Source of the DNA: Trachelipus rathkii
Lineage: Eukaryota; Arthropoda; Malacostraca; Isopoda; Trachelipodidae
DNA length: 28,046 nt
Assembly: GCA_015478945.1 (NCBI GenBank)
Contig: JABUQX010022303.1
Coordinates: 15,001-43,046, forward strand
Direction: 5' to 3'
Below, piece by piece: positions 12,661 through 24,683 of this stretch; positions within the stretch are counted from its first letter, which is position 1, and each line of letters begins with the position of its first letter. The notes below the pieces were generated by a model. The model had not been told where the DNA came from. It searched no databases and saw only the letters and a program-made list of their open reading frames with translations. The position numbers and the translations under genes are program-made.

Positions 12661-13115
12661 TAGCTTTTATATCCTAAAATAAACAACTATTTTTATTAAT
12701 TTTAAGTTATTATTTGGCTACTGTGCAGATTATAAACACAATAGTTAAATGAAATATCAATTTCTTGATAAAAGGGGGCTAATAATTGCAACACACAATG
12801 TTGTGTCGTTAGAGTTCCCAATAAATTAATTATAATGAGGATAATCAGTATTAAGCTAATTGGTTTAAGGATCGAGCTTAATGTAATCCCCAAAACTCTC
12901 TATTCTAATTAAAATACATTGAAATATCAACAAAATTAAATAGCCAATCAGTGGACATCCCAAAATTACATGAATGTATAAGTTAATCTGCAATTTTTAT
13001 AAAAATATAATAATGTACAAATAGTATTTTAAATATGTAGGGTTGTTTTCGCAACTAAACCACTCAAATTTGGTAATTCAAATTGGAACCACGTTTTCGG
13101 TAAGGAAGGTGACAT
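12661..13115. other. Unique non-coding DNA
   Basis: About 450 bases of unique AT-rich sequence. The 63-codon minus-strand frame at 12702-12893 shows no known motif and is not supported. Confidence 0.5.
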
Positions 13116-13521
13116 TAAAATAATAAATAATAAATTAATTAAATAATTAAATAATTAAATTTAAATAATAATAATAATACATAATAACTAATCAATTAAT
13201 AAATAAATTAATTAAAAAATAGATAATAATATAATAATAATAATAATTAACAAATAAACAATAATAACAATAACAATAACATAATAACAATAGCAATAAT
13301 AAATATACAAATAATAAATAATATTAATAATAAATATATAAATAATTAATAATAAATAATAATAATAATAATATTACATTAATAATAATGATTTATCTTT
13401 ATCTTTAAATTTTAATTATATTTCAATTTTAAGGTTTTATTTTTTATTTTAAAAATTAAATAGATAATAAATTTGTAATAGAGTAGAAATGAATTAAAGT
13501 AAAAGGAAACGAATAATTGAA

Positions 13522-13569
<48 letters not shown>

Positions 13570-13583
13570 TAATAATAATCAAT

Positions 13584-13615
<32 letters not shown>

Positions 13616-13940
13616 TAACTAATAAGAATAATAAAAAATAATAAGAATCATATTAAAAAAAAAAAGCATTATAACTTTAAGACAATAGAACGAATAAATA
13701 TATAATTATTAATTAGAATTATATATATAACATGTAATAATAATAATAATAATAAATAATAATATTAATATAATTAAATAATAATAAATATTAATAATGT
13801 ATAAATATAATAATGAGCAGATGGTAATAATAATAATAATTAAATAATTAATCTTGGTTAATAATTATCACCGTAACAATTATTTTTTTCTTAATAATAA
13901 ATAATTAAATAATATAATAATAATAAGTAATAATAATAGC
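13116..13940 (-). repeat. Imperfect (AAT)n microsatellite in reversed orientation
   Basis: Repeats read AAT/TAA on the plus strand, that is ATT on the minus strand, opposite to the 1.6-9.4 kb blocks. The purest runs are about 13524-13563, 13587-13613 and 13736-13752. AT-rich unique DNA fills 13385-13515 and parts of 13640-13730. Confidence 0.85.
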
Positions 13941-15655
13941 TACATTTTACAAAAGTAAAATCGCTACTGAATTTTAGGCTATTTATTTAAATATTTATTT
14001 ACATAATAGGCTTTATATATATTCTATTAATGCAAAAAAGACGTAATAAATTTTTCGGTTTAATGTCTTGTAGAACTGAGTTGTAAAGTTTTATATGCTT
14101 TGTAGCTGACGCATTGAGTGTTTATTTTAGTCTACAAGAAGGGAGGATTTATGTAAGTATTATTTCCGAAATTAATTCTATTTACTCTGGTGTGAGCAAA
14201 AGAGTTTTGCTAGCAAACCAGTAGCAGGGCATTGCTATGGATAATTTTATGTTTCGTTTAGGTATTGAATAGATTAGGTAAGTCTGTAAACTGCTACAAT
14301 ATCTTCTAATTTTTTATGAAACATAGGATTGTGTAGGCCTATAAAATATCTACTTATATTTGCTGAGTGAGGCGAAAATAAAACGCTTTCAAATTACAAT
14401 ATTTCAGCGGGATGAAAATTGATTCATCTGTACTTGTGCTTTCGTAGAGTAGGCAAGACAGTAATTGTATATGGGGTTATGGTAGTCCATGCAATCTATT
14501 ATATATTTCAAGAATTAAATGAGGTACATCTATTATTTATTTTATAAGCAGAAAAAACAAAACCATTTTGGGTAATTTTCCCTTTTTTTTTATTTTTTTT
14601 TTTCTTTTTTTCCCCCCCCAGAATTCTGCAACTTAGAGATTGAGATTATTGTGTTCTTTATTGTCGTTTGTCATCGATTAATTACCTTTCCAAGTAGTTA
14701 TAAAAATTTGAAGCCTGGATGCAAAAAGTTCAGCTTTGTTTTTTTTTTGTATAATAATTTGCTATTTAGCTTGTGCTAAAAATAAATATAAAGATGTTTT
14801 AATTTAAAATTTAGAGACAGGCCTTTCACTGTTGGATTTGCTAAGGATGTCTTACTGCTTTAACGAGAGAGCAATCGAGCATTTTTTATTCATTCATTCA
14901 GATTTAGACGGTTCATCAGGCAAAAAGACACCTGGAAAAGGTGGCATCTGAGTTGAACGACTCAGATTTAGTTGATTTATAGGCACAATCGTAAAAGAAA
15001 CGGGTCCAAGAATTGAGCCACTGGATCGTACAGTTATAATGTCCTGAAGATGTGATTTTGAATTCGTTTCCAATCTTAGTTTTATTGTTTTGCAGCATAT
15101 TTCTCTCCTTTAAGTAGTTTTAAACCATTGTAAGCTTTCCCCTCATTGTCCCTTTTGTTCATTTTACTTAATTTGATTGTCATAATCAATTCATGCCTAA
15201 AAACCTTTTGTTAAAATCTAATGATGTATTCAAGTAGCTTAAGGTGAGGAAAAGTCGGAGTTTCTTATATTTCTAAAACAACATAATATAGATAGTTTTC
15301 GCATTTAGACGATTTTGACGTCTGAAAGATGAAGCGCCCTTCTCTAAAATCCAAATGTAAGGTCGCACTGAGAGAGAATTGCCTTTAATCTTAAAAATAC
15401 TTCTGTCACACCTTGATTATTAAAAGAACTTATTTTTGTACTTCGAGATATTTCCATAGAAAAGTCCCAAACTTTAGAATGTAAGTTATACAGAAGCTAT
15501 GGCCCATTCCTATGTTATGAAAATTCTAATCTAAGTTTTCGCAGAAAAAATTTCAAGGTGTAGAAGTATAATGAATCTTCTTTTACATAAGTAGTCTTAA
15601 GATGCATGAGATTTTAAAATGCCAGGATTTACACTTTGTATCCCCGATCGTGGTC
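13941..15655. other. Unique non-coding DNA
   Basis: About 1.7 kb of unique sequence with normal complexity but no supportable exon. A strong pyrimidine tract at 14579-14619 (T runs then C8) followed by AG resembles a splice acceptor, but the sequence after it does not encode a recognisable protein. The 60-codon minus-strand frame at 14916-15098 is likely chance. Confidence 0.5.
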
Positions 15656-15950
15656 AATAAATAATATAATATATATATATTAAAATAGTATGATTATATT
15701 AATAACTGTATTATATAATAATTTGAATAAACAAACTATTATATATATAAATATAGTATATATATTTATTATATATAGTTATAGTAATAATATATATAAT
15801 AAAGTATTACATTGATTAAATATTTTGAAAATAGTTTGATGTGCCTCCCCATGTTTTCGGTTCGCGAGCCGCTACTGATATATATTATATATATATATAA
15901 GTTATTATAGTATATATAATATATATATTATATAAACAATTTAAAATGTA
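15656..15950. repeat. (AT)n microsatellite region
   Basis: AT-rich dinucleotide repeats interrupted at about 15826-15877 by a short GC-richer piece that resembles a transposon end. Confidence 0.8.
15838..15877 (-). mobile_element. Possible terminal inverted repeat of a hAT-type DNA transposon
   Basis: On the minus strand this begins CAGTAGCGGCTCGCGAACC and continues into a GGGAGGCAC-like stretch. hAT elements commonly end in CAGTGGCGGCTC-like termini, so this fits one degenerate end, with the element body to the left. No matching second terminus was found, and the adjacent (AT)n masks any 8-bp duplication. Confidence 0.35.
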
Positions 15951-16180
15951 TCAATAAATATTATTTAATTAAAAATACTATAAAGAAAATAATAAAAAGA
16001 TAATTAAAAATTATATATTGATCTATTATCGCTATATCATAATATTTCATTTAAGGCTATAATTTTAATATACACTACTTGTCTATATATTCATAAGAAA
16101 ACATTGAAAAAAATTTTAATATACAATGGCCATACCGCATGTACAAGAGATGTTTTATTATTGCAATCTCTTCTTACTCC
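15951..16180. other. AT-rich unique spacer
   Basis: Short unique AT-rich stretch between the (AT)n region and the pyrimidine tract; nothing recognised. Confidence 0.5.
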
Positions 16181-16385
16181 GTCGTCATCGATCAATATCT
16201 CGTTCTCAACTCTCATCTGCTCATCTCTATAATAATCTCTCTCATCTCATCTCATCTCTCTCTCTCTTCTTCTCTCTCCTTCCCGTCTCTCTCTCTCCTC
16301 TCTCTCTTCTCTCTCTACCTCTCTCATCATCATCATCTTCTTCTCTCTCCTACTTCTTCTTTCTTACCTCTCTCTTTCATTCCAC
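16181..16385 (+). repeat. Polypyrimidine (CT)n-rich tract
   Basis: About 200 bases made mostly of CT, TCTC, CATCT and CTT units on the plus strand, with a (CAT)n patch near 16325-16336. The two overlapping frames of about 90 codons here encode Ser/Leu runs and are repeat artefacts. Confidence 0.85.
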
Positions 16386-19090
16386 TAAAGTCAAATGAAA
16401 ATTTGTCCTGCAGATAAAAATAAGACCCTTTCGAAAGAACTACACCCAAATTAACTATATTTATTATCCACTTACAATTCCCTATAAAACGGAGCATGTA
16501 TACCTTGATAAGAAGCCATTAATTCATATTATTACCCCTTACAATTTTACTAATAATTAATTATCGTAGATTAAACTTATCTTGTTCTTTATATATAGGC
16601 TTAAACACAGTTATTTTTTTTAGCAGACACTGAAATTCATTGCTATAAATGATAAAAGTAGCCAGTTAAAAAGGATAAAATCTTTTTGGGATGGAAAAGT
16701 CCCAACACAAGTTAAGAAATAGTATTTGAACCAGTAACTTTTGTTGTTTACTGTTTACAACCGTAAGGTTCTATATATTTGAGGTAATTTGTAAACTTTT
16801 GTAGTTCATTGTTAAATATATTCCTAAATTCGTAATTTGGAAAATTTATCTGTAATATTTATTACTAAATGAAAAAACCTTTAACCATCCACTTCTCTTA
16901 CATTTCTTCTCTTTCATCTCTCTCTCTCTCCTTATCTACTAACAGCAGTAATGCTATTCTCATCTTTGCTTACCTATTAACGTACATTAAACTTATGTTT
17001 AACTAATGTATACAATTATATTCAAATAACAGTCCTCTACAGAATTTAGTATTAACATATAGTTATATCTGATAATACTTGTGATTAACTATATTGTCAA
17101 GTAACAATCTGACGTATTTGTTAGTAATAAACCATACAAAACAATTAGTCAACTATAAGTTATAATGCATTATTATTAACTAAATCCCTGTAGAAGATGA
17201 TAGCGGTTCAAGGGATTCCATCCTCACTATAAGGGTGAACATTATTTTAATTCTGTATTGTTTGAATGATAAATCAATCGCAAACCATATTTATAAAAAA
17301 AACAATCAGAAAATCACAAAAAAAAAAATACACAATAAACAAAAATGAGTTCTTCTTAATCATGTGTCATCGAGGACTTAAAGATTTGTTTTCTAGAATT
17401 GCCAAATGAATAATCGATGTCTGGAGTTGTCTTTTAAGAATATTCTATATAGAATTTAAAGACAAGTTTTTGAGTTATTTGGGATAAATTTAGTAAAATT
17501 TTCTGGCTATCATTACACTGCCAATATGGAAGCAACGATATCTTCACAGATGGTAAGACTCCAAACTAAGTATTATCAGGGATATTGCCATCAAATAAAA
17601 GGAGAAATGAAACTTCAAAATAAAAAATAGAGAGAGGGACTGAAGAGAGACTGACGAGATACGACTAGCAAGAAGACGAGACGATGATCTCGATCTCACT
17701 CCATGCGTCAAAAAGATAATGTAACTTATAAATATGAATGAGTATTGAAAAAGATAAGTATAGGATAATCAGTCAGTATCCGAAGACAATGTCGGCGAGA
17801 ATTGATAAGGACCAAATATGTGAAGAGTGAGACTCAAAAGGAGAGTATTTACTGTAGTACAATCACTGATTAAGTTATGTTTCTTAAATTAGAAACTTTA
17901 CAAGAGATCTTTAAGTAAGGAATTAAAAATCCCGAGAAGAGAAAAAAAACATTTATAGAAAAGAGAAAAACCATCTGATGTATTTCAAGGATGACCGCGA
18001 TATACAAAGTTCCTAAAATATACAGCTAACAATGTACGAGGAATTCTAAAAATAAATTCATATTTTGTGTCAGTTGGAAACTTGCAATTCAGGTATTCAC
18101 ATGGTAAACTAATCAACTCGGAAATTCAAGATAGGATCTCTAGTAGAACATCACTAAGAAGAGATGACAGAGACCGCAAGAAGCTGCAAGAGGCAAGACA
18201 GGACAGGCGAAATATGCGTAAAGTAGAAATGCAGTCTTCTATAATCTCCGAAAAGAAGCTACTTTCGTAGTGAAATCTATTATACATAAAAAGCTGAAAT
18301 TTGAGGGTAAATATTAACATGGTACTGAAAAATAACTAACAAATAAAATTATTAGCATAAATGAGGTTTGTTGATGACTAATTAACAGATATCGAAAAAC
18401 TAAAAAACTCTTGAAGATTGTGAGCAAAAAGAGCGAATTTGTAAAAGAAAGAAAAATAACTATGACTACTCTCTGACATTGTGAGAAAAAAGAAGAGAAT
18501 TTTATAAGAAATATAAACCAACATCTATGCCTAATATAATATCTCAGAATTAAATCAAACAACATTTTAAAACAAACATTTAAATAAAAACATCATTTAA
18601 TCCTAGATTCCATTCAATTTGCACATAATTTATCATATGTATGTAAGTCTAATTTGGTTTTCATCGTTATCTTTACTATTTATGAGTAAAGTATGTAGTA
18701 CAAAGATTTAGTTTCTAGAGTATAGACTTAAGATCTATCCCAAAATACTGCTAGTATAAGAGTTTTTACATAGCTTACTCTAAATCGATTATATACGTAC
18801 TTAAATGCATCATTCATTGAATGAATTCCTATCTTATATCTAATAACGAAAAAATTATGTTAAATATCCGATCGATATAAAGTAGTAATATAAATTACCT
18901 ATCATATCAATTGTTAGTAATTAAAGATAGTGACCTTTGGAAAATTATCAAAATTTATATATATGTATTATTATATTACAATTATTATTTACTATTCAGG
19001 CTTAACATATAATAGTTTTTTAAAGTATTCTCATTCTAATTATGGATAACTTACCTGTCTAGTTTACATAGAAATTCATCACTAATTTTA
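16386..19090. other. Unique non-coding DNA, partly purine-rich
   Basis: About 2.7 kb without a supportable gene. The interval 17620-18520 is purine-rich on the plus strand and contains frames of 67, 64 and 83 codons on opposite strands, none with a domain or good splice context. A (CT)n run lies at about 16918-16931. An imperfect direct repeat of about 35 bases with a 61-base period is at 18417-18512. Confidence 0.5.
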
Positions 19091-19871
19091 AATACTTTAG
19101 ATAAAGATTTATTAATAATATATAAAATAATATATATTATATAATAATTATAACTATATAATCACATTAGTGTAAGTAAGTTCATAAAAAATAAATAATT
19201 TTAATAATAAATTAAATAATAATTAATAATAAATAATAAATATATTAAAATTAAAAATTATAATAATTAAATTATAAATATAATAATAAATAAATATATA
19301 TAAAAATAATATTATAAAATATATAAAAATTAATTAATAAATAATAAGAATATAATAACTATAAATAATTATAATAATAAATATTAAAAATATAATAATA
19401 AATAATAAATTAATGAAATAAATAATATAATTTTTAATAAATATATAAAAGTAAAATATAATAAAATAATTAATATTAATAAATTAATGAGAATAAATAA
19501 TAAATATAATTAAATAAATAAATAATATATATAATAATAATAATAATAAATAATTAATTATATATGTATATGTATATAATATATATATAATGAATAATTA
19601 TATAATAGTATATATAAAATAGTATAATATGATTAATTAAATATATAATAAAAAATAATTAAATAATATTAAGGATTTACATAGTAATTGATAACAATAC
19701 AACATAGTAGCAGAAGCAATATTTTATATAATGTAATAATATTAATATATAATAATTTAATGTAATAAATATATAATACTAAATATTATAATATAAATTA
19801 TAATATATATATATATTAATAATTAATATAAATATTATATAATATATATTATTAATTATATATATATATAT

Positions 19872-19903
<32 letters not shown>

Positions 19904-20014
19904 GATATATATAACTATATATAAATACTAATATATATATATATATAATTATTAGTATATATTATATATATTATATATAATATATATATTAATTATAATT
20001 AATATATATATTAT
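19091..20014. repeat. (AAT)n-like then (AT)n low-complexity region
   Basis: The interval 19190-19560 is degenerate AAT/ATAA sequence on the plus strand, and 19560-20014 is mainly AT dinucleotide with slips. No coding signal is present. Confidence 0.8.
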
Positions 20015-20335
20015 ATTCCCACACGTCTATGGTGAGCTTATCGACTAAACTGATATCATTGGTAATACTTAAGGCTAAATTTATACTTCCTTGTTAGCCC
20101 AACGTAAATACTCTGATCTGTAGACACGTAGAAAATTAAATTCTATTCATACTATAAATTCGGAGCAATTAGTTCACGACGCATATTCCTTTGTAGTATA
20201 TACTAACTTATCTTAAAGGTAGTAGTTCACCCTTTCAGTGAAATAACTTAACAATCTTTTACTCCATTATATTAGGTCATTCGTAATAACTTTGTTATCT
20301 CCCATGTACTTTCATCAGTAATCATTATTACTAGT
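20015..20335. other. Unique non-coding island between (AT)n tracts
   Basis: A 320-base island of normal complexity bounded on both sides by (AT)n. No open frame or element terminus is recognised. Confidence 0.5.
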
Positions 20336-20875
20336 ATAATATATAATATATAAGATATAATATATATATATATATATATCATATTAAATAATAATAAATA
20401 TATAATATATAATATTATATAATATATATATATATATATATATATTTAATATATAAATATATATATATATATTATAATATATATATATATATAAAATAAA
20501 GAACAACAATCTATTTAATATATGTGAATTAAATAATATTAATATTATTAATTAAATATATATAATATATATTAAATTAAATATATATATTATCATTATA
20601 ATAACCTATATATATAATATCTCATATATATATTTATATATAATAATATATATATATTATATAAATATTAACACTATATAATATATATATATATATATAT
20701 AATATCATAATAATATAAATAATTATATATATATAAATATAATATTATAATAGATTAATATCAATATATATATTATAATAATATATATATTAATCATATA
20801 TAGATAATATATAAATATATATTAATATTATATAATATTAATATTATAATATATAAGATGATAATAATATATAAT
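20336..20875. repeat. (AT)n-dominated region
   Basis: AT dinucleotide runs with AAT/TAAT slips over about 540 bases, downstream of the gene on its strand. Confidence 0.85.
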
Positions 20876-21326
20876 CCTCAATGAAGAAATTCTATGAAAT
20901 ATTATAGCACTGAAAAAAAATATATACATAAAAGTTGCAAACTATTAAGATAAACAGAAATCATCTTCCGTATAAATTATACATTCCTTGCATTAAAAAC
21001 AAAAATTACAAAATCGAAAAATATTTTTTCCCTAACTCGAACTATTAGATAAACAATTTAGGAGTAAAAATTTAAAGAAAAAAAAGCTTGAAGACTGTAT
21101 CAAATATAATCACTATGTTATTTAACGAATTATATATATATATTAATTCTAAATATTAAAATGACAAACAGAGATGATGTGTGAAAACTCTTTCCAAAAT
21201 AAATGAAACGCAAAACAATTATTACTTGCAGATATACAGCCAGAATAAATTATAATATAGGGGCAAATTCTAAAATGTAAAGGTGTGGAATCTACAATTT
21301 CAACTCCAGAAATGAAACTCTTCCTC
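20876..21326 (-). other. 3' flank / probable 3' UTR of the CCCH zinc-finger gene
   Basis: About 450 bases after the TAA stop of the minus-strand gene. I find neither AATAAA nor ATTAAA on the minus strand here; the nearest ATTAAA downstream is at about 20514-20519, inside low-complexity DNA. The true mRNA end is therefore unresolved. Confidence 0.4.
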
Positions 21327-22725
21327 TTAACCATAGTACCCACTCTTCCAGCTATCGGTCGCAGACCAATTATTTTTGTTTGGGGAACCTTGACTTGGAG
21401 GTGGCGGAGGTGGTTGCGAGTACATTTGAGAAATAATTTCTGCATTCTTGCTGCTGTTGTCAACATACGAGCCATAACTTTCATCGTAACCGTAAGATGC
21501 TGATGAGTACTGCCCAGAGCCAGCGGAATATTCAGGGTAGTTTCCACTTGACTTAAAACTTCCTTGCGTATCAGCAGCAGCTTGATTATCATTATTTGAA
21601 GGATAGTTTCCAGATGCAGGAGCTGCATTACTTTGCGAAACATTTGAATAATAGGAAGAAGAATCAGCAGGATAATTATCGGCATTTGCGGCATTACCTG
21701 AATAGTATCCAGATGAATCTGCAGAATAATTTCCGGAAGAGTTTGCATTTGAAGAATAATACCCAGATGAAGCTGCAGAATAATTTCCAGAAAGGTTGGC
21801 TTGATATTCAGCATTTTCAGCATTCTTTTGAGATGCTTCATTCATGTAAGTTCCAGGAATTCCTGTATTATATTGTTCTTTAGCAGGTAGAGGATAGCGA
21901 ACTAGGTTATCACTAGGATGATTTGTACCACCATAAGAATCCTCTGCTTGATTTCTATTTTGAGAATTCTTTACCTGATTCATACCTGGATGATTTGCCC
22001 TCGAATTATTTTGAGGATTAGCAGAATTAGGCCTATCATCAACAGGAGCTTTCGTTCTGAGATTATTTTGGACATCAGGCCTAATACTATTGGGACCACC
22101 AGGTCTAACAGGCCTCTGATTACTATGTGATGGATTGTTGGGGATATTCTGCCTCATACCACCTGTGGAAGGTTCCGCAAAACTACTGGTAGAGCTTTTC
22201 CAAACGCTAATTGGTTCATCCTGCTTCATCCTGTTTGATGAAACTATTCTTATATTATTAGGCGAACTGGGTCTGAAATTTGGATTTTTCCTCATCGACT
22301 CTTGATTTGACTTCATGTCAGAATGACTAGGTCTATTATGAACAGGGCCACTAGATCTAAGCCTTGGAGAATCTGGTCTACCAGCACTAGGATCACCTGG
22401 GAAAAAGTTTTCCTGGAAAGGAGGCTTCAATGGGTCAGAATATGGCTGAGATTTACTCATAGCAGAAGAGCCTAATGCAGGACTTTGTGATCTTCTTTTA
22501 TCTTTTGAAATATTTTCAGTTTTTGAAGGACCCTTTTTAGAAGCTGGTTCAATATCTGGAGGAGGTTTTAAAGTAGATGGGTGCTGAATATTTGCTCTGG
22601 CAATGATTGATACAGTTGATTTGATAGCATTCCATGCTTCTCTTTGAGATTCCAAGGGTGGTGGGCCACCACCCCACGAAACACAAAATTCCCTTTCAGC
22701 AACGAAAAACTGCTTTTGCAGTTTG
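21327..22725 (-). CDS. CCCH zinc-finger protein, terminal coding exon (coiled-coil end and disordered tail)
   Basis: Terminal exon ending in TAA. It is assigned to the same protein as the exon at 24690-25435, because using the AG at 22727-22726 completes the split Ser codon and gives KISKLQKQFFVAEREF, a natural continuation of the coiled coil. It contributes about 466 residues. A conserved-looking segment (WGGGPPP to IIARANIQHPS) is followed by a basic DKRR patch that may be a nuclear signal. Next comes a long Asn/Ser/Pro/Arg-rich region, then a Tyr/Ser/Gly/Asn-rich, prion-like region with three 18-residue repeats (residues about 561-614 of the joined partial), a run of six Pro (about 687-692) and the end SGYYG. 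The tail resembles low-complexity tails of RNA-granule proteins; that role is inference. An intermediate exon cannot be excluded, but the phase already fits without one. Confidence 0.85.
21630..21791 (-). repeat. Three in-frame 54-bp (18-residue) tandem repeats in the protein tail
   Basis: Units start at 21791, 21737 and 21683 on the minus strand. Unit 1 reads SGNYSAASSGYYSSNANS; unit 2 differs by a few residues (SGNYSADSSGYYSGNAAN); unit 3 is more diverged (ADNYPADSSSYYSNVSQS). Each keeps NY, then S or P, then a YYS motif. The length is an exact multiple of three, so the reading frame is kept. Confidence 0.85.
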
Positions 22726-22740
22726 CTAAGCTGAAAAAAA
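22726..22740 (-). promoter_or_regulatory. Tandem 3' splice acceptors 5 nt apart
   Basis: On the minus strand a pyrimidine run is followed by CAG (AG at 22732-22731) and then CTTAG (AG at 22727-22726). The upstream exon ends two bases into a codon, so only the second AG preserves the frame. The first AG adds five bases, giving 53 altered codons (22729-22571) and then TAA at 22570-22568. Confidence 0.7.
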
Positions 22741-23084
22741 ATATGAAAGCAATAATTAAAATGTAAATCTAAAAGGAGACCCAAGATAAGTATTTGTTCT
22801 AGTTTAAAAATTTTCCCCTATATCTCATGTTAATTTCTAAAAGTAAATGGGCTCTTGGCAATCGAATAATTATTGATTAATGTAATAGTACCGAGTCTGG
22901 TTTTGTATATATATTTTCGTTGTGTGATTCCAGCAATAGCTACGTTTTCGTTCAATTTAGAGAATTTTCACATTTTGAGGTTTCATAAGTCTTTGACGTC
23001 ACATTAAATAAAATAAATCCTTAATCCATAAATACATATTTAGTCCTTTCCCTCCCCCTTTGTATCAAACTGTAGAAAAATATA

Positions 23085-23997
23085 CCGTTTATGAATTAAG
23101 CAGGAATGCAGAGACAGCAAATTTTTTAGATGGTGAGCAGACTGGAACAATTGTTGGAGTTTAAATATTTAAGATATCTGTTGGATGAAACGGGAACGGA
23201 TGATGCAGAGTGGTAGTAGGAAAGTTGTAAATGGCAGAGGTGGCTGGTGCAATTAAATCGTTGTGGAGGTAAAGCGAACTAGTCTTGAGTGCCCGCCATG
23301 GTTTTACAATGAAGTGTATTTTGTTACCTGTGTTAATGTATAGTAGTGAGACTAATGGTCTGGAATAAGAAGTATAGATCCTAAGTTCAATGTGTTTCAG
23401 ATGGACAATCTTAGGGGCGTGTTAGGTGTGAAAGAATTGAATAAAATGAGTAAAAAAAAAAAAGAATGAACGATTAGAGAGTTATGTGGTGTGAAGAAAA
23501 GGGGTAAATGAAGACTGAAGAAAAGAAAGTACGATTGGTCATGTGGAAAATTATGGATGATAGTCGGTTGGTTAACGCGGATTATATGGTGAGTGTTGTT
23601 GGGAATCGACTCGGCTGGGAGACCGAAGAAAAGTGGATTGAAGGAGGGTGAACGAATGTCTGAAAGGAGAGAATGTGATTACGCAGAAGCGAGAATTAAG
23701 GTGCATAATGGAGTGAATGGCGGAGTATTGTGAGGGGTTTTGGTTGTGGCCCACCTAGGCCAGGTAATGAACCCTACACTTGACGACGATATTGTCATAG
23801 TGAGGGTCCTGTCGCGGGCCAGGAAACCCTAGGGTTGGATTTTCTGACTGCGAGGCGAGTTCCACTAATAGGTATAGGGCGGGCGGTAAGGCTGGGCTTT
23901 CTTTTCGACTTGCGTCATGTTCTTCTAACACCCTTCTATTTTCGTGCATGTCACGCACCTTACCCCGTCTTGGAAAAAAAAAAGGAATGATGATGAT
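23085..23997 (+). mobile_element. Non-LTR retrotransposon (LINE) 3' fragment, copy A, decayed
   Basis: Plus-strand translation, across stops and frame changes, yields blocks typical of the C-terminal part of arthropod endonuclease/reverse-transcriptase LINE proteins: EFKYLRYLLDETGTDDAEW near 23157-23213, PVLMYSSET near 23330-23355, QMDNLRGVLGV near 23398-23430, and GRPKK-, RIKVHNGV- and GPPRPGN-like pieces at 23610-23770. The 3' end has an A10 run at 23974-23983 followed by an ATGATGAT-type tail. It is 5'-truncated, with several in-frame stops, so it is dead. The coordinates of the 5' end are approximate. It lies in the intron, antisense to the host gene. Confidence 0.75.
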
Positions 23998-24000
23998 TTT

Positions 24001-24066
24001 ATATATATATATATATAATATATATTTATTATATATTAATATAATATAGTATATATATATATATAA
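24001..24066. repeat. (AT)n microsatellite at the tail of LINE copy A
   Basis: AT dinucleotides beginning immediately after the ATGATGATTTT end of the LINE fragment. Confidence 0.9.
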
Positions 24067-24683
24067 TGTTTCCGTTAAATCCGTATTTATCTAATTCTAA
24101 ACTAGCTGTATTCAAACTCACTGGTCAGTTTTTCCTCTTCATCACATTTCACCTCTCCTTCACAAACCTCAACCAACTGGTTATCGTATTTTTGTAAACC
24201 AATCAAACTAAATCGTTTTAATATTCCCCAATTTTCAATCACTGATTTTTCAATTTTAAAATTCAGCAAATACACAGTCGACTTTCCGCTTCTCTTTCCT
24301 TAACGTTTTCTTACCTCCAGCATACAAACACGATACAATGCAAAATAATACTAGCGTAAAACTGTTATCCTTAAAAAACTGGATAATCTAGACCAATAAA
24401 TTTATGTTATAAACATGTTTAATTTCATTGAAGTTTCCTATGTTTAAACTATAATAAATAAGGAAAGAAAGGATTTAAATTCTCAAGGTATTAAATAAAC
24501 AATTTCTTATAATAAATGATTAAACATTTCATCAATTTTATTTTCAAATTTATCACAACATATTTAAAAGAAATTTGAAATAATTAAAAATTTTAAGATG
24601 ATTTTTAATCCATATCTTTATTTTAAATATCTATTAAATAAACTTAAATTTCATTTACAAGCAAACAAAACAATTAAAAAAAA

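Noticed and set aside
14579..14780. A possible plus-strand exon after a strong pyrimidine tract and AG
   Set aside because: One frame stays open for about 50 codons but encodes no recognisable domain and is composition-biased.
16126..16417. Two overlapping frames of about 90 codons, Ser/Leu-rich
   Set aside because: They lie in the CT-rich tract, overlap in different frames and have no motif.
18067..18270. 67-codon Arg/Lys/Asp-rich frame resembling an RS- or RD-type segment
   Set aside because: It begins at GTG, lies in purine-rich DNA, has an equally long antisense frame, and lacks convincing splice sites or upstream exons.
18314..18565. 83-codon hydrophobic minus-strand frame
   Set aside because: The Phe/Leu/Ile richness is explained by A-rich plus-strand DNA; no start context or homologous family is recognised.
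21149..21841. 230-codon minus-strand frame overlapping the zinc-finger tail
   Set aside because: It is an alternate-frame shadow of the repetitive tail exon. The frame-shifted acceptor product does share this frame but stops at 22570-22568, before reaching it.
22994..23001. Palindromic TGACGTCA (CRE consensus)
   Set aside because: A single intronic 8-mer without nearby promoter evidence; chance is a sufficient explanation.
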